Shown here piece by piece: positions 24,524-33,216 of a stretch of DNA of 55,032 nucleotides. Each line of letters starts with the position of its first letter. The first letter of the stretch is position 1. Position numbers and translations under genes: made by a program. The stretch spans positions 1 to 55,032 of the forward strand of contig JANXUR010000031.1 in NCBI GenBank assembly GCA_025356095.1. Direction: 5' to 3'. This stretch comes from Acidobacteriaceae bacterium (lineage in GTDB: Bacteria; Acidobacteriota; Terriglobia; Terriglobales; Acidobacteriaceae). The notes beneath the pieces are model-generated. The model ran no database searches, was not told the DNA's origin, and saw nothing but the letters and a program-made list of their open reading frames with translations.

Positions 24524-24554
24524 CTGAAACTGGAAACTTGAAGCCCGAAACCGC
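24524..24554. repeat. GAAAC-rich short repeat, copy 2
   Basis: CTGAAAC, TGGAAAC, TTGAAGC and CCGAAAC units adjoin the accD 3' end, similar to 1457-1480. The rest of 24379-24523 holds no gene I can support. Confidence 0.45.
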
Positions 24555-24555
24555 T

Positions 24556-25419
24556 TTACGCCACCGCCATAAAGTCCAGCGCGCGCGCGATGTAGCTTTT
24601 CATCTGCTTGCGATGCACCACCGCGTCGAGCATCCCATGCTGCACCAGAAATTCACTGCGCTGAAAGCCTTCCGGCAGCTTCTGACGAATCGTCTGCTCA
24701 ATCACGCGGGGGCCGGCAAAACCGATCAGCGCGTCCGGCTCGGCAATGTTCAGGTCACCCAGCATCGCGAATGACGCAGTAATGCCGCCAGTCGTCGGGT
24801 CAGTGAGCACAGAAATATAAGGCACGCCGGCATCGTCCAGCCGCGCCAGCGCGCTTGAGATTTTTGCCAACTGCATCAGGCTAATCACGCCTTCCATCAT
24901 GCGCGCGCCGCCTGACGCCGAAATAATAATCAGCGGTTGCCGCAACTCTTCAGCTCGTTCCACGGCGCGGGTAATCACTTCGCCCACCACCGAACCCATG
25001 CTGCCGCCGATGAATCCATACTCCATCGCACTGACGATCACCGGGCGGCCATTCAGCTTGCCGCGTGCGTTGATCACTGCGTCGCGCAGCCCAGTATCTT
25101 CCTGTGCCTTCTTCAGCCGGCCAGCATACGACTTCAAGTCCACAAACTTCAGCGGATCGGTTGAACTCAGGTTGGCGTCGTCAATTTCGTATTGGCCTTC
25201 ATCCAGCAGTTGCGCCAACCGGGTGCGCGCGTCTATCCGGAAGTGGCGGTCGCATTTGGTGCAAACGTTGAAGTTATCTTCCAGCTCCTTTTTCCAAAGG
25301 ATCTGGCGGCAACGGTCACACTTCACCCACAGGCCCTCAGTGCGAACCTTCTTCCCGCTGCCCTCAGCCGACGCGTCTGCCGGCTCCAGGCCGGGTGATT
25401 CTCGTTTAAACCAACTCAT
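24556..25419 (-). CDS. accD: Acetyl-CoA carboxylase carboxyltransferase subunit beta
   Basis: 287 residues. The N-terminal zinc ribbon has CDRC (34-37) and CTKC (53-56); the crotonase-fold core shows SAMEYGFIGGSMGSVVGE, SASGGARMMEG, DPTTGGITASFAMLGD and GFAGPRVIEQTI. It is the carboxyltransferase half that, with AccA, transfers carboxyl from biotin to acetyl-CoA to give malonyl-CoA for fatty-acid synthesis. accA is not in the window. It lies upstream of folC, an arrangement also seen in other bacteria (accD-folC). Confidence 0.97.
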   Translation of the reverse strand: MSWFKRESPGLEPADASAEGSGKKVRTEGLWVKCDRCRQILWKKELEDNFNVCTKCDRHFRIDARTRLAQLLDEGQYEIDDANLSSTDPLKFVDLKSYAGRLKKAQEDTGLRDAVINARGKLNGRPVIVSAMEYGFIGGSMGSVVGEVITRAVERAEELRQPLIIISASGGARMMEGVISLMQLAKISSALARLDDAGVPYISVLTDPTTGGITASFAMLGDLNIAEPDALIGFAGPRVIEQTIRQKLPEGFQRSEFLVQHGMLDAVVHRKQMKSYIARALDFMAVA

Positions 25420-25513
25420 AGAAATTTTCCCGGCTGTCAGCGGTTAGCTTTCCGCGGTAGCTTTCCGCCGTCAGCGCTTGATGGTACGCGCCAACCGCTG
25501 GCGGCTGACCCAT

Positions 25514-25561
25514 GCCTCTAATACTCGCTGCCCCTAATACTCGCTGCCTCTAATACTCAAT
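25514..25561. repeat. 16-bp tandem repeat carrying the cobO stop codon
   Basis: GCCTCTAATACTCGCT is repeated three times; the third copy encodes the last codons and stop of cobO (IEY-stop on the minus strand). The duplications lie just downstream of the stop. Confidence 0.85.
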
Positions 25562-26110
25562 GCCCCGCTGCGCCATCACGCCTTTTTCATAGGCGTGCTT
25601 CACTTGTTTCATCTCAGTGACCGTATCGGCCAGTTCCACGATTGTCGGATGCGCGCTGCGTCCCGTCAAGATCACGTGCACCTGCTCCGGCTTGCGCCGC
25701 AGCACTTCAGCCACTTTTTCCGGGTCGAGCATCCCATAGCTCATCGCGTAATTGATCTCGTCGAGAATCACCAAATCCCACTCGCCCGAAAGAATGGCAG
25801 CCGCACTTTCGGCCCACGCCTCTTCCACCATACGAATGTCCTCCGGATCAGTTTCCGCCCCGCCGACCTTCACAAAGCCACGGCCCAGTTGCTTGATAAC
25901 GAAGTTGCCGCCAAAGGATTGCACCGCGTCCAGCTCGCCGTAGTGCCACGAACCCTTCAGGAATTGCAGCATCAGCACCTTCATGCCGCAGCCCACCGCG
26001 CGCAGGCCCGTGCCCATCGCCGCCGTGGTTTTGCCCTTGCCCGGGCCGGTGTTCACAATAATCAGACCGCGCCGAAGTTCACTCATAAAGTCGTCAAAAG
26101 GCCGATCCAA
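25550..26110 (-). CDS. cobO: Cob(I)yrinic acid a,c-diamide adenosyltransferase
   Basis: 186 residues of the CobO/BtuR/CobA type: P-loop NTGPGKGKTTAAMG, LQFLKGSWHYGEL, WDLVILDEINYAMSYGML and VILTGRSAHPTIVELAD, with the GVMAQRGIEY end typical of the family. It adenosylates cobalamin or its precursors using ATP. No other cobalamin gene is adjacent, so it may serve salvage. The ATG at 26086 (MSELRRGLI) is an alternative start. Confidence 0.95.
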   Translation of the reverse strand: MDRPFDDFMSELRRGLIIVNTGPGKGKTTAAMGTGLRAVGCGMKVLMLQFLKGSWHYGELDAVQSFGGNFVIKQLGRGFVKVGGAETDPEDIRMVEEAWAESAAAILSGEWDLVILDEINYAMSYGMLDPEKVAEVLRRKPEQVHVILTGRSAHPTIVELADTVTEMKQVKHAYEKGVMAQRGIEY

Positions 26111-26184
26111 TGCTGGTCCAAGGCTGATCAGGGATACCTCTTATTCTATCGGGTGCGCGCGCTGGAAGCGAATGCGCGCGGAGG

Positions 26185-26628
26185 TTAGTGCCCGCTGTGG
26201 TAGGGATGCCCCTTCAGGATGGTGAATCCGCGGTACACCTGTTCCAGCAGCACCACCCGCGCCAGCTCGTGCGGCAGCGTCATCTTGCCCAGTGACAGCA
26301 CCAAGGATGCCTTTTGCAGGGTCTCCCCTCCAAGGCCGTTCGCAGCACCGATGGCAAACAAAAGTGGCTGCGGATTGGTGTTCTGATGCCGTTCCATGAA
26401 CTGCGCCAACTCTTCGGAGCTCAACTGTATCCCGCTGCGGTCGAGCGCGACCAGAGATGACGCAGGCTGGCTCGCGGTGCGGGGCAGCAGTTTCAGCAGC
26501 GCCTCTTCGCCGTTCAGCGAGAGCGCATCTACATCAGCATATTGCTTGATGCGCTTCAGGTACTCCGCAGTAAGCGACTGCACGGCCACATCTTTCGTGC
26601 GACCAATCCAGGCAATACGAACTTTCAC
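26185..26628 (-). CDS. rlmH: 23S rRNA (pseudouridine1915-N3)-methyltransferase
   Basis: 147 residues of the SPOUT methyltransferase RlmH: VALDRSGIQLSSEELAQFM, FAIGAANGLG (SAM-binding knot), LSLGKMTLPHELARVVLLEQVYRGFTILKGHPYHSGH at the end. It methylates pseudouridine 1915 of 23S rRNA on the 70S ribosome. The start is GTG. It follows rsfS and nadD on the same strand, a common grouping of ribosome-maturation genes. Confidence 0.96.
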   Translation of the reverse strand: MKVRIAWIGRTKDVAVQSLTAEYLKRIKQYADVDALSLNGEEALLKLLPRTASQPASSLVALDRSGIQLSSEELAQFMERHQNTNPQPLLFAIGAANGLGGETLQKASLVLSLGKMTLPHELARVVLLEQVYRGFTILKGHPYHSGH

Positions 26629-26697
26629 TCGGAGAATCCAGAATGCTCATTCTGCTGCGCCGCACCCAAGCTGCTGGCCCAGAAGAAATTAGAGTAA

Positions 26698-26732
26698 GAA
26701 GCCGCCCACGGGGTGAGCGGCTTCTCTTTTTT
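26698..26732 (+). terminator. Hairpin with T-run on the plus strand between rsfS and rlmH
   Basis: An 8-bp stem GAAGCCGC/GCGGCTTC with an 11-nt loop, followed by TCTTTTTT, is oriented as a plus-strand terminator. Both neighbours are on the minus strand, where the hairpin is followed only by TTACTC. It may act weakly for rsfS or end an antisense transcript. Confidence 0.6.
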
Positions 26733-26838
26733 GCTGCAACCTATTGCGCTCAGTTATGACCTGCTGGCGCCCTTGATTGTATTCCTCCCCAGCAGTTTGG
26801 GGCGTTCTTGGTGTTACGCCTGAAAACACTGGCTAACG

Positions 26839-27405
26839 CTATGCTTTTTTCGCCCTTGGCTTGGCTGGCTTCTTCGCCACCGCTAGCTTCGTTTTGCCTG
26901 CCTTCGTTGCCACTTTCTTTACCGCAGCCTTGGCTGACTTTGCCACCTTCGCTGCAACTTTCGGAGCAGCCTTTGCCACCGATTTGGCCTTCGCCGGAGC
27001 ATTCGCTGCCTGCGCTCGCACCTTGAGCCTGGGTTTCGCAGCCGCCATCACCTCTTCTACCGTCATCCGTTGCGCCGACTTCCACAAGCGCTCCAGGTCG
27101 TAGTACCGCCGCGCCCGGTCGCTGAATACGCAGACCACAAAATCCACGTAGTCCAGCATGATCCATTCGGCTTGGTTATAGCCTTCGGTGTGGTTGGCGC
27201 GGTTGCCCGCATTCTTCAGGTTTTCTTCCACTGCGTCGGCAATCGCCTGCACTTGCCGGGGATTGCTGCCACTCGCCAGCAGAATGTAGTCCGTAAACGC
27301 CCCGGCAGAAAGGTCCATCTGTAATACACACGCATCAAGTGCTTTCTTTTCGTCGAAAGCCTTGAGCGCCGGAAGGATCTGTTTGAGTGTTTGAGTTTTC
27401 GTCAT
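26839..27405 (-). CDS. rsfS: Ribosomal silencing factor RsfS with histone-H1-like tail
   Basis: 188 residues from the ATG at 27405 (MTKTQTLKQILP); the longer frame to 27468 adds non-family sequence. Residues 1-115 are RsfS (LDACVLQMDLSAGAFTDYILLASG, EGYNQAEWIMLDYVDFVVCVFSDRARRYYDLERLW), which binds L14 and blocks subunit joining. About 65 further residues are almost only Ala, Lys, Val and Pro (AKSAKAAVKKVATKAGK...PAKPRAKKA), resembling bacterial histone-H1-like or nucleic-acid-binding tails. Normal RsfS ends near 110-120 residues, so the tail is an addition. Confidence 0.93.
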   Translation of the reverse strand: MTKTQTLKQILPALKAFDEKKALDACVLQMDLSAGAFTDYILLASGSNPRQVQAIADAVEENLKNAGNRANHTEGYNQAEWIMLDYVDFVVCVFSDRARRYYDLERLWKSAQRMTVEEVMAAAKPRLKVRAQAANAPAKAKSVAKAAPKVAAKVAKSAKAAVKKVATKAGKTKLAVAKKPAKPRAKKA

Positions 27406-27542
27406 GAATTCAGTTGCGAACGCCTTTGTATTTCCGCTATCTACTATTGTAACCACTGCCGGAGCCACACCGGGAATGGGTTTACCGCCATACTTGCCAA
27501 GTTAGTCGCGTGCATTGCCATCGGTTGGGTCAACCCTCCTGT

Positions 27543-28262
27543 TTAGCGTGCTTTGTTGCAGTCTAAGTAGAGTCCGGTCTTGCGAATGTAGCTCGCCACC
27601 GAAGGGTCAAGCCACCGTCCCAGTGGTTTACCCTGAGCGGCGGCCGCGCGTACTTCGGTGGATGAAACCTTGTGGTGCAAGCTTTCTAATAGGTGAATCG
27701 TTGCTCCCCGCAACATCAGCGACCCGCGGGCGGGCTCTTTGGCAAATGGCTTGGTCACGTGATCGGCCAGTTGCAACGATGCGGGCAACGCCCGCGCCAC
27801 ATCCCGCAGCGAAAAGCCCGGACGACTCGCCACGATAAACTCGCAGCAATCCAGCAACTCTTCGGGCTCGCGCCACTTGCCAATCTCAAGAAATGCGTCA
27901 ATGCCAATCAGAAAGAACAGCTTGTCGGCTGGCTTCTTGCCGCCCATCACTCGCCGTACCGTATCAATTGAGTAGTTCGCCTGCGCATCGTCCGCCGCCG
28001 CGCGACCCAACAGCGAAGGCGGGGCTTCTAGCAGTGAGGGTACAAACGCTTTTTCTTCTTTCGTCGTCCCCGCTGTGGCCAGCGCAACCATCGCGTAACG
28101 GTGCACAAACGGCGTCAGCGGACGCTTTTGCTTGTGAGGCGGTAGATGCGAAGGGATGAAATGCACCGCATGCAGCCGGAAGCGCTCCCGCGCCGCATGG
28201 GCCAGCGCAAGGTGGCCGCGGTGAATCGGATCGAAGGTGCCGCCAAACAGGGCAATATTCAT
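27543..28262 (-). CDS. nadD: Nicotinate-nucleotide adenylyltransferase
   Basis: 239 residues from the ATG at 28262 (MNIALFGGTFDPIHRGHL); the frame begins at 28295 but the extra 11 residues are not family-like. The nucleotidyltransferase signature GGTFDPIHRGHL, FIPSHLPPHKQ, FFLIGIDAFLEIGKW and the late VSSTEVR (ISSTxIR-type) motif are present. It makes deamido-NAD from NaMN and ATP. It lies between obgE and rsfS, the usual nadD-rsfS pairing. Confidence 0.96.
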   Translation of the reverse strand: MNIALFGGTFDPIHRGHLALAHAARERFRLHAVHFIPSHLPPHKQKRPLTPFVHRYAMVALATAGTTKEEKAFVPSLLEAPPSLLGRAAADDAQANYSIDTVRRVMGGKKPADKLFFLIGIDAFLEIGKWREPEELLDCCEFIVASRPGFSLRDVARALPASLQLADHVTKPFAKEPARGSLMLRGATIHLLESLHHKVSSTEVRAAAAQGKPLGRWLDPSVASYIRKTGLYLDCNKAR

Positions 28263-28399
28263 GCCGGGGCTGCCATCGTCAATCTCCTGACGCAAGTGTC
28301 GCCGCGAAATTCAGTTTTGGCAAGCATTTGTTATGACAGTCCGGTGAAAATCCCCAGAAAGCGTACCCGTAAAGTGACGGCCTGCCCGGCCCGTCGGTC

Positions 28400-29476
28400 C
28401 TAGCGCTTGCTTTGCCCCATCGGCGTAAACGGCACTTCGTCCTGACCCGCCAACTTCTCCGCCGCGCGATTTTCATCCACCGCATCGGCCAGCGCGAACT
28501 TCAGCGCCTCAATGCCTTCGCCGCTTACGGCTGAAATCTCAAACAGTGGAAGCTTGCGCCGCTTGGCTAAGGCCCGCAGCTTCTTCAGCTTCTCGGGATT
28601 CGCCGCATCCACCTTGGTCGCTACCATCAGCACCGGCCGGTCTTCCAGATGCGCGTCACCATAATTCTTCAACTCACTGCTGATCACCTTCACGTCCTTG
28701 GTCACGTCGTCGCGCCCGCTGGAGTCCGAAACATCCACCAGATGCGCCAGCACCCGGGTTCGCTCAATGTGCCGCAAGAACTGGATACCAAGCCCTGCAC
28801 CTTCATGCGCACCTTCAATCAGCCCGGGGATATCCGCCACTACATAGCTGCGGGCATCAGGCTCTTGCCCCACCACAGCTACGCCCAGGTTCGGCTGCAA
28901 GGTGGTAAAAGGATAGTTCGCAATCTTCGGCTTGGCGGCGGAGATGCGCGAAATCAACGTGGACTTGCCCACATTCGGGAAGCCAATCAAACCCACATCG
29001 GCGAGCAGCTTCAGCTCTAGCCGCAGGTTGCGCTCTTCGCCTTCGCGGCCCATTTCAAACTCTCGCGGAGCCTGATGGGTCGAAGTGGCGAAACGCGCGT
29101 TGCCGCGTCCGCCTCGTCCACCTTTGGCGATAATCAGCTTTTCATCAGGCCGGGTAAAGTCATGCACCTGCTCCCCGGTGTCTTCATCGAAAACGACCGT
29201 GCCCACCGGCACTCTGAGGATGACGTCAACCCCCTCTTTGCCCTTCTTGTTCGAGCCTTCTCCGTGGCGTCCGCGTTGCGCCTTGTATTCTGGATTGAAC
29301 CGGAAATGCACCAGCGTGTTGTGGCGCTCGCTGGCGATCATAATCACGTCGCCACCATCGCCGCCGTCGCCGCCAGAGGGCCCGCCAAAGGGGACGAACT
29401 TCTCCCGCCGGAAGGCCATGCATCCGTTGCCGCCGTTGCCAGCGCTTACGCGAATTTTTGCCAAATCAATGAACAT
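28400..29476 (-). CDS. obgE: Obg-family GTPase
   Basis: 358 residues from the ATG at 29476 ([16 protein letters not shown]); the frame continues upstream but only through repeated intergenic sequence. The glycine-rich Obg fold ([25 protein letters not shown]) precedes the GTPase domain with [29 protein letters not shown] in place of NKxD, and the ISAVSGEG loop. It acts in 50S assembly and stress control. There is no long C-terminal extension. It stands downstream of rplU-rpmA, the widely conserved order. Confidence 0.97.
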   Translation of the reverse strand: MFIDLAKIRVSAGNGGNGCMAFRREKFVPFGGPSGGDGGDGGDVIMIASERHNTLVHFRFNPEYKAQRGRHGEGSNKKGKEGVDVILRVPVGTVVFDEDTGEQVHDFTRPDEKLIIAKGGRGGRGNARFATSTHQAPREFEMGREGEERNLRLELKLLADVGLIGFPNVGKSTLISRISAAKPKIANYPFTTLQPNLGVAVVGQEPDARSYVVADIPGLIEGAHEGAGLGIQFLRHIERTRVLAHLVDVSDSSGRDDVTKDVKVISSELKNYGDAHLEDRPVLMVATKVDAANPEKLKKLRALAKRRKLPLFEISAVSGEGIEALKFALADAVDENRAAEKLAGQDEVPFTPMGQSKR

Positions 29477-29581
29477 GAAAACGGCTGACTGCTGCTTAGG
29501 ACTGATTGCTGATGACTGCTTGCTGATGACTGCTAGGGCACTACTTTGAGGAGCGTTTCGCTGCCGACCTAGCCTCCCGCT

Positions 29582-29615
29582 ACAAAAACAACGCCCCGTC
29601 CGGGCAGGACGAGGC
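29582..29615 (-). terminator. Rho-independent terminator after rpmA
   Basis: On the minus strand a 9-bp stem GCCTCGTCC/GGACGGGGC (one G-T pair) with loop TGCCC is followed by GTTGTTTTTG. It lies between rpmA and obgE and would reduce read-through into obgE. Confidence 0.75.
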
Positions 29616-29696
29616 TGCTGCTGCGGAAATGATTGTAAGCGCATCGCGCATTGCGGCTGAGAATGTCAGCCTGCAACGCGATGCGAAACCCAAAAG

Positions 29697-29987
29697 CTAA
29701 TTCGCGGCGACCGCTTCCCCGGCCAACTCCACGGCCAACGGCGTTACCGAAACAAACTTGCCCAATTGCCCGCGATCGCGGAACACCAAGTGTCCCGTAA
29801 TCTTGGCAAACAAGGTGTCGTCCTTGCCCCGGCCTACATTCACGCCGGGCTTTAGCTTGGTGCCGCGCTGCCGCACGATGATGGTTCCACCCGGCACCAG
29901 CTGCCCGCCGAATGCCTTGATTCCCAGCCGCTGCGCGTTTGAATCGCGCCCGTTGCGGGAAGTTCCTTGTCCTTTTTTATGTGCCAT
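29697..29987 (-). CDS. rpmA: 50S ribosomal protein L27
   Basis: 96 residues beginning [20 protein letters not shown] and containing [19 protein letters not shown] and [18 protein letters not shown], the complete bL27 pattern. The mature N-terminal tail reaches the peptidyl-transferase centre. No Firmicutes-type cleavable leader is present. It follows rplU after 81 bp. Confidence 0.97.
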   Translation of the reverse strand: MAHKKGQGTSRNGRDSNAQRLGIKAFGGQLVPGGTIIVRQRGTKLKPGVNVGRGKDDTLFAKITGHLVFRDRGQLGKFVSVTPLAVELAGEAVAAN

Positions 29988-30068
29988 AACTCAACCCTCG
30001 ACCTGCTGAAATCAAATCTTCCTTGCCCATTTTGAACTGGCAGTCGCTGTGACTGCCGCGAGCCGCCG

Positions 30069-30557
30069 CTACTGCTTGGCGGCGCGCGCTACCGCACGAG
30101 TCAACGTGCGCAATGCCTTCTTTTTAGCAGCATGGCCGGTCGGAGCCGCCTTTACTGCCTGATGCCGCTTGGTCTTCTGGTCCAGCTCGGTGCCTGTCTC
30201 TTCCAGTTTGGCCTTCTTGGCCGCCACTGCCGGAGCCTTTACCGTATTGCCGCCGAAGCCAATCTCTGTGATGCGCAGTGCCGTAAACGGCTGCCGATGT
30301 CCGCGCAGGCGCTTGTACTGCTTGGTCCGCTTGTAATGGAAGACGATAATCTTCTTGCCGCGGCCCTCTTCTACAATCTCACCCACCACACGGGCATCTT
30401 CGCCCGCTTTGGAGATCACGCCGTCACCAGAGGAAACTGCCAGTACTTCGCAGGCCACTTCCTGCACACCCTCTTCGGTCTCTACCTTCTCGACCTGAAT
30501 CACATCCCCGGCCGCCACCCGGTACTGCTTACCACCAGCGCGGATCACCGCGTACAT
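30069..30557 (-). CDS. rplU: 50S ribosomal protein L21 with Lys/Ala-rich C-terminal extension
   Basis: 162 residues from the ATG at 30557 (MYAVIRAGGKQYRVAAGD). GGAGG lies 8 nt upstream, which excludes the upstream start at 30572. Residues 1-103 are bL21 (KIIVFHYKRTKQYKRLRGHRQPFTALRI). The last 60 residues form a basic Ala/Lys-rich tail not found in the E. coli protein (103 residues). A consensus promoter sits about 230 bp upstream. Confidence 0.96.
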   Translation of the reverse strand: MYAVIRAGGKQYRVAAGDVIQVEKVETEEGVQEVACEVLAVSSGDGVISKAGEDARVVGEIVEEGRGKKIIVFHYKRTKQYKRLRGHRQPFTALRITEIGFGGNTVKAPAVAAKKAKLEETGTELDQKTKRHQAVKAAPTGHAAKKKALRTLTRAVARAAKQ

Positions 30558-30786
30558 AGATCGTGCCTCCAAAAAGATTCGCCACCCCGGCTCCTACTCT
30601 GCTGCCATGCCGAAACTACGGCAAAAACTCGCCCGCCGGGGCTCAACTGCCTGCGTTCGCTATGCTGCTTGCTGTTCGATCGCGCTTTGCTTCTGTCGCG
30701 TCCCGCTTAAATCAGCCAGAGGGAACGATAAAGACTAGGGCGCACACCACCCCAGAACGGGGCAGGATGTACAGGCAAACCTCTTA

Positions 30787-30816
30787 ATTGTAGCGGGCGG
30801 GGGGGACGCGCGTCAA
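30787..30816 (-). promoter_or_regulatory. Promoter of the rplU-rpmA-obgE unit
   Basis: On the minus strand TTGACG (30811-30816), an 18-bp GC-rich spacer and TACAAT (30787-30792). Transcription would begin near 30780 and leave a leader of about 220 nt before rplU. No further gene is seen in 30558-30933; 30840-30880 holds two copies of CAACTTGACCCGCC. Confidence 0.7.
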
Positions 30817-30933
30817 ACCAAGCCGTTCCATTTGACCGCCCAAGCAACTTGACCCGCCCAACTTGACCCGCCCAACCAACCCACCCTACACTTCTCCCGC
30901 GCTGCATTTTCCTGTTTTCCCCGAGGTCCCTGA

Positions 30934-32388
30934 ATGAAAGGTTTTCACCGTCTGCTTCCCTCGCTCTGTGCCCTTGGACTGTTCACCGCCAGCGGCCTCG
31001 CTCAAGCGCCTCCGCCAGCCTACGATGTCGTGATCTCGGGCGGTCGCGTGATGGACCCCGAAACCGGTCTCGATGCCGTTCGCAACCTCGGCATCAGCCA
31101 CGGGCGCGTGGTGCGCATCAGCATCGAACCTCTCAACGGAAAACGCACCCTCGACGCCTCCGGCCTCGTAGTAGCCCCGGGATTCATTGACCTGCATCAG
31201 CATGGGCAGGAGCTCACTTCGCAGCGCGTCAAGGCCATGGATGGCGTGACTACCGCACTCGAGATGGAGATTGGCGTTCCCGACCTCGCCCCGTTCCTCG
31301 CCGAAAAGCAGGGCAAGTCGCTAATCCACTATGGCTCCACCGCCAGCCATGTCGCCGCGCGAGCCTTGGCTTTCGGCACCCCAACCCAGGAATTGACTCC
31401 CACCGCCGGCCAGGCCACAGACGACCATGCCACTCCGGCGCAGATTGCCGCCATGCGCGAACGGCTGGCGCATGAAATTTCACTCGGCGCACTCGGCGTC
31501 GGCATGGGAATCCAGTATGTGCCGGGCGCGACCCGTTATGAGGTTATAGAAATGTTCCGCGAGGCGGCCTCGCACGGATTGCCCGTCTTTACCCACGTGC
31601 GCAGCTTCGGGAGGGTAGAACCCGGCTCCAGCATCGAGTCCATCGGCGAGGTAATCAGCGCGGCCGCCATCTCGGGTGCCTCCCTCCACATCGTCCACAT
31701 GAACAGCAGTTGCGCCAAAGATGGGCTGGAATGCCTGAGCATGATTGCTGGGGCGCGCGCCCGCGGCCTCGACGTCACCACCGAGGCCTATCCCTACGCC
31801 GCTGGCATGACGGGCATCACTTCGGCCCTGTTCAACCCCGGCTGGAAAGAGAAGCTGGGCGTGGACTATGACGCGATCCAGCTCCCCGGCACCGGCGAGC
31901 GACTCACCGAGACCCGCTTCAACGAACTGCACAAGGGCGCGCCGCAAGAGGTGCTGCTATGGGGCAACACCGAGGAGATGGTGGACCAGGAGATTCCAAA
32001 CCCACTGGTGATGATTGCCAGCGATGGAGGACCGGGGCACCCGCGCAACGCCGGAACTTATTGTCGTGTGCTCGCGCGCTACGTGCGCGAGCGCGGCAAC
32101 ATCACGCTCATGGACGCGATCCGCAAGATGAGCCTTATGCCTGCCCAACGGCTGGAGAAAGCTACCCCCGATGCGCGCCGCAAAGGCCGCCTGCAAGAGG
32201 GTGCCGATGCCGACATTGTAGTTTTCGACCCTAAAACTGTCAGCGACCGTTCCAGCTATCAGAAGCCCATGGAACCCAGCGTTGGCATGAAGTATGTGCT
32301 GGTCGGCGGTACTCTCGTAGTGGACGAAGGCAAACTGGTGGAAGGTGTGTTCCCCGGCCAGGCTCTATTGGGCAAGGGCAAGCAGTAA
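30934..32388 (+). CDS. Secreted D-aminoacylase-like amidohydrolase
   Basis: 484 residues with a signal peptide (about 1-24, ending SGLAQA). The amidohydrolase pattern follows: YDVVISGGRVMDPETGL, GLVVAPGFIDLHQHGQ with the HxH metal ligands, FTHVRS, HIVHMNSS, TEAYPYAAGMTG, IASDGG and a C-terminal GRLQEGADADIVVFDP. This is the N-acyl-D-amino-acid deacylase/dihydroorotase-like group; the exact substrate is unknown, but a periplasmic peptide or acyl-amino-acid role is likely. GAGG precedes the ATG. Confidence 0.88.
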   Translation: MKGFHRLLPSLCALGLFTASGLAQAPPPAYDVVISGGRVMDPETGLDAVRNLGISHGRVVRISIEPLNGKRTLDASGLVVAPGFIDLHQHGQELTSQRVKAMDGVTTALEMEIGVPDLAPFLAEKQGKSLIHYGSTASHVAARALAFGTPTQELTPTAGQATDDHATPAQIAAMRERLAHEISLGALGVGMGIQYVPGATRYEVIEMFREAASHGLPVFTHVRSFGRVEPGSSIESIGEVISAAAISGASLHIVHMNSSCAKDGLECLSMIAGARARGLDVTTEAYPYAAGMTGITSALFNPGWKEKLGVDYDAIQLPGTGERLTETRFNELHKGAPQEVLLWGNTEEMVDQEIPNPLVMIASDGGPGHPRNAGTYCRVLARYVRERGNITLMDAIRKMSLMPAQRLEKATPDARRKGRLQEGADADIVVFDPKTVSDRSSYQKPMEPSVGMKYVLVGGTLVVDEGKLVEGVFPGQALLGKGKQ

Positions 32389-32499
32389 GATGGTGGGGCC
32401 CATCCTGATCCCGCAACTGACGTGGCATGCAACGTGGCATGAGGATGGGGCAGCAAAACTCAAATAGAACGGCAACTCCGCAAGCAGAATGAGGAACCA

Positions 32500-33090
32500 A
32501 TGCGCAAGTTAAACAAGTCAAACAAGTCAAACAAGTTAAATATGAAGTGGCTGGCAGCGGCGCTGGCATTGGGGTTTTGTCTGGTAACGCTAGCCTGCAA
32601 CCCCACTCCTGCTGATACTAGCGCGGCCGATGCCGCAGCGTTGCAGAAGGCCGATGAAGCTTGGTCAGCCTCCGCGCAAACCAAGTCCATTGACACTTGG
32701 ATGTCGTACTACACCGCCGATGCGGTGCTGCTGCCCGGGAATGTACCCTCGGCCACAACCCCAGCCGACATTCGCAAAAATATTGAACCGCTGTTGGCGC
32801 TGCCCGGCCTGACCATCGGCTGGAAGGCAACCAAGGTCGAGGTGGCAAAGTCTGGCGAACTCGGCTACCTCTATGGCACCTACCAGATGAGCTGGGACGA
32901 CGGTAAAGGTGGCAAGGCCAGCGAAAACGGCAAGATGACTGAGGTCTGGCGCAAGCAGGCCGATGGCAGTTGGAAGTGCGTGGTAGATTCGTTCAGCTCA
33001 GATGCCCCGCCCCCGCCAGTAACTCCCGCAGCTCCGGCCAAAAAGCCGATGACGAAGCCGATGACGAAGCCGATGAAAACGAAGATGTAG
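32500..33090 (+). CDS. Lipoprotein with SnoaL/DUF4440-like domain
   Basis: 196 residues. GAGGAA 5 nt before the ATG at 32500 supports this start over the internal ATG at 32542. A signal peptide ends in a lipobox, LVTLAC, so the protein is lipid-anchored. The domain (ALQKADEAWSASAQTKSIDTWMSYYTADAVLLPG, ADIRKNIEPLL, EVWRKQADGSWKCVVDSFSSD) matches the DUF4440/SnoaL NTF2-like fold, of unknown function. The tail repeats MTKP. The first 12 residues after Met come from a 9-bp tandem repeat. Confidence 0.85.
   Translation: MRKLNKSNKSNKLNMKWLAAALALGFCLVTLACNPTPADTSAADAAALQKADEAWSASAQTKSIDTWMSYYTADAVLLPGNVPSATTPADIRKNIEPLLALPGLTIGWKATKVEVAKSGELGYLYGTYQMSWDDGKGGKASENGKMTEVWRKQADGSWKCVVDSFSSDAPPPPVTPAAPAKKPMTKPMTKPMKTKM
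32505..32540. repeat. 9-bp tandem repeat, 4 copies, at the lipoprotein N-terminus
   Basis: CAAGTYAAA is repeated four times in frame (KLNKSNKSNKLN on translation), extending the positively charged n-region of the signal peptide. Confidence 0.85.
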
Positions 33091-33131
33091 CTGTAAATCG
33101 GCGATCCAAGCAACTCTCCCCACTAGGGGTG

Positions 33132-33164
33132 CCCCGTCCAAGCTCCGCTTGGGCGGGGTTTTTT
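33132..33164 (+). terminator. Rho-independent terminator of the lipoprotein gene
   Basis: A 12-bp stem CCCCGTCCAAGC/GCTTGGGCGGGG (one G-T pair) with loop TCC, followed by six T. Confidence 0.9.
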
Positions 33165-33216
33165 ACGCGAAATCACTAGACGGGCGAGATGCCCGCCCCC
33201 CTAAGGGCAGTCCCCC

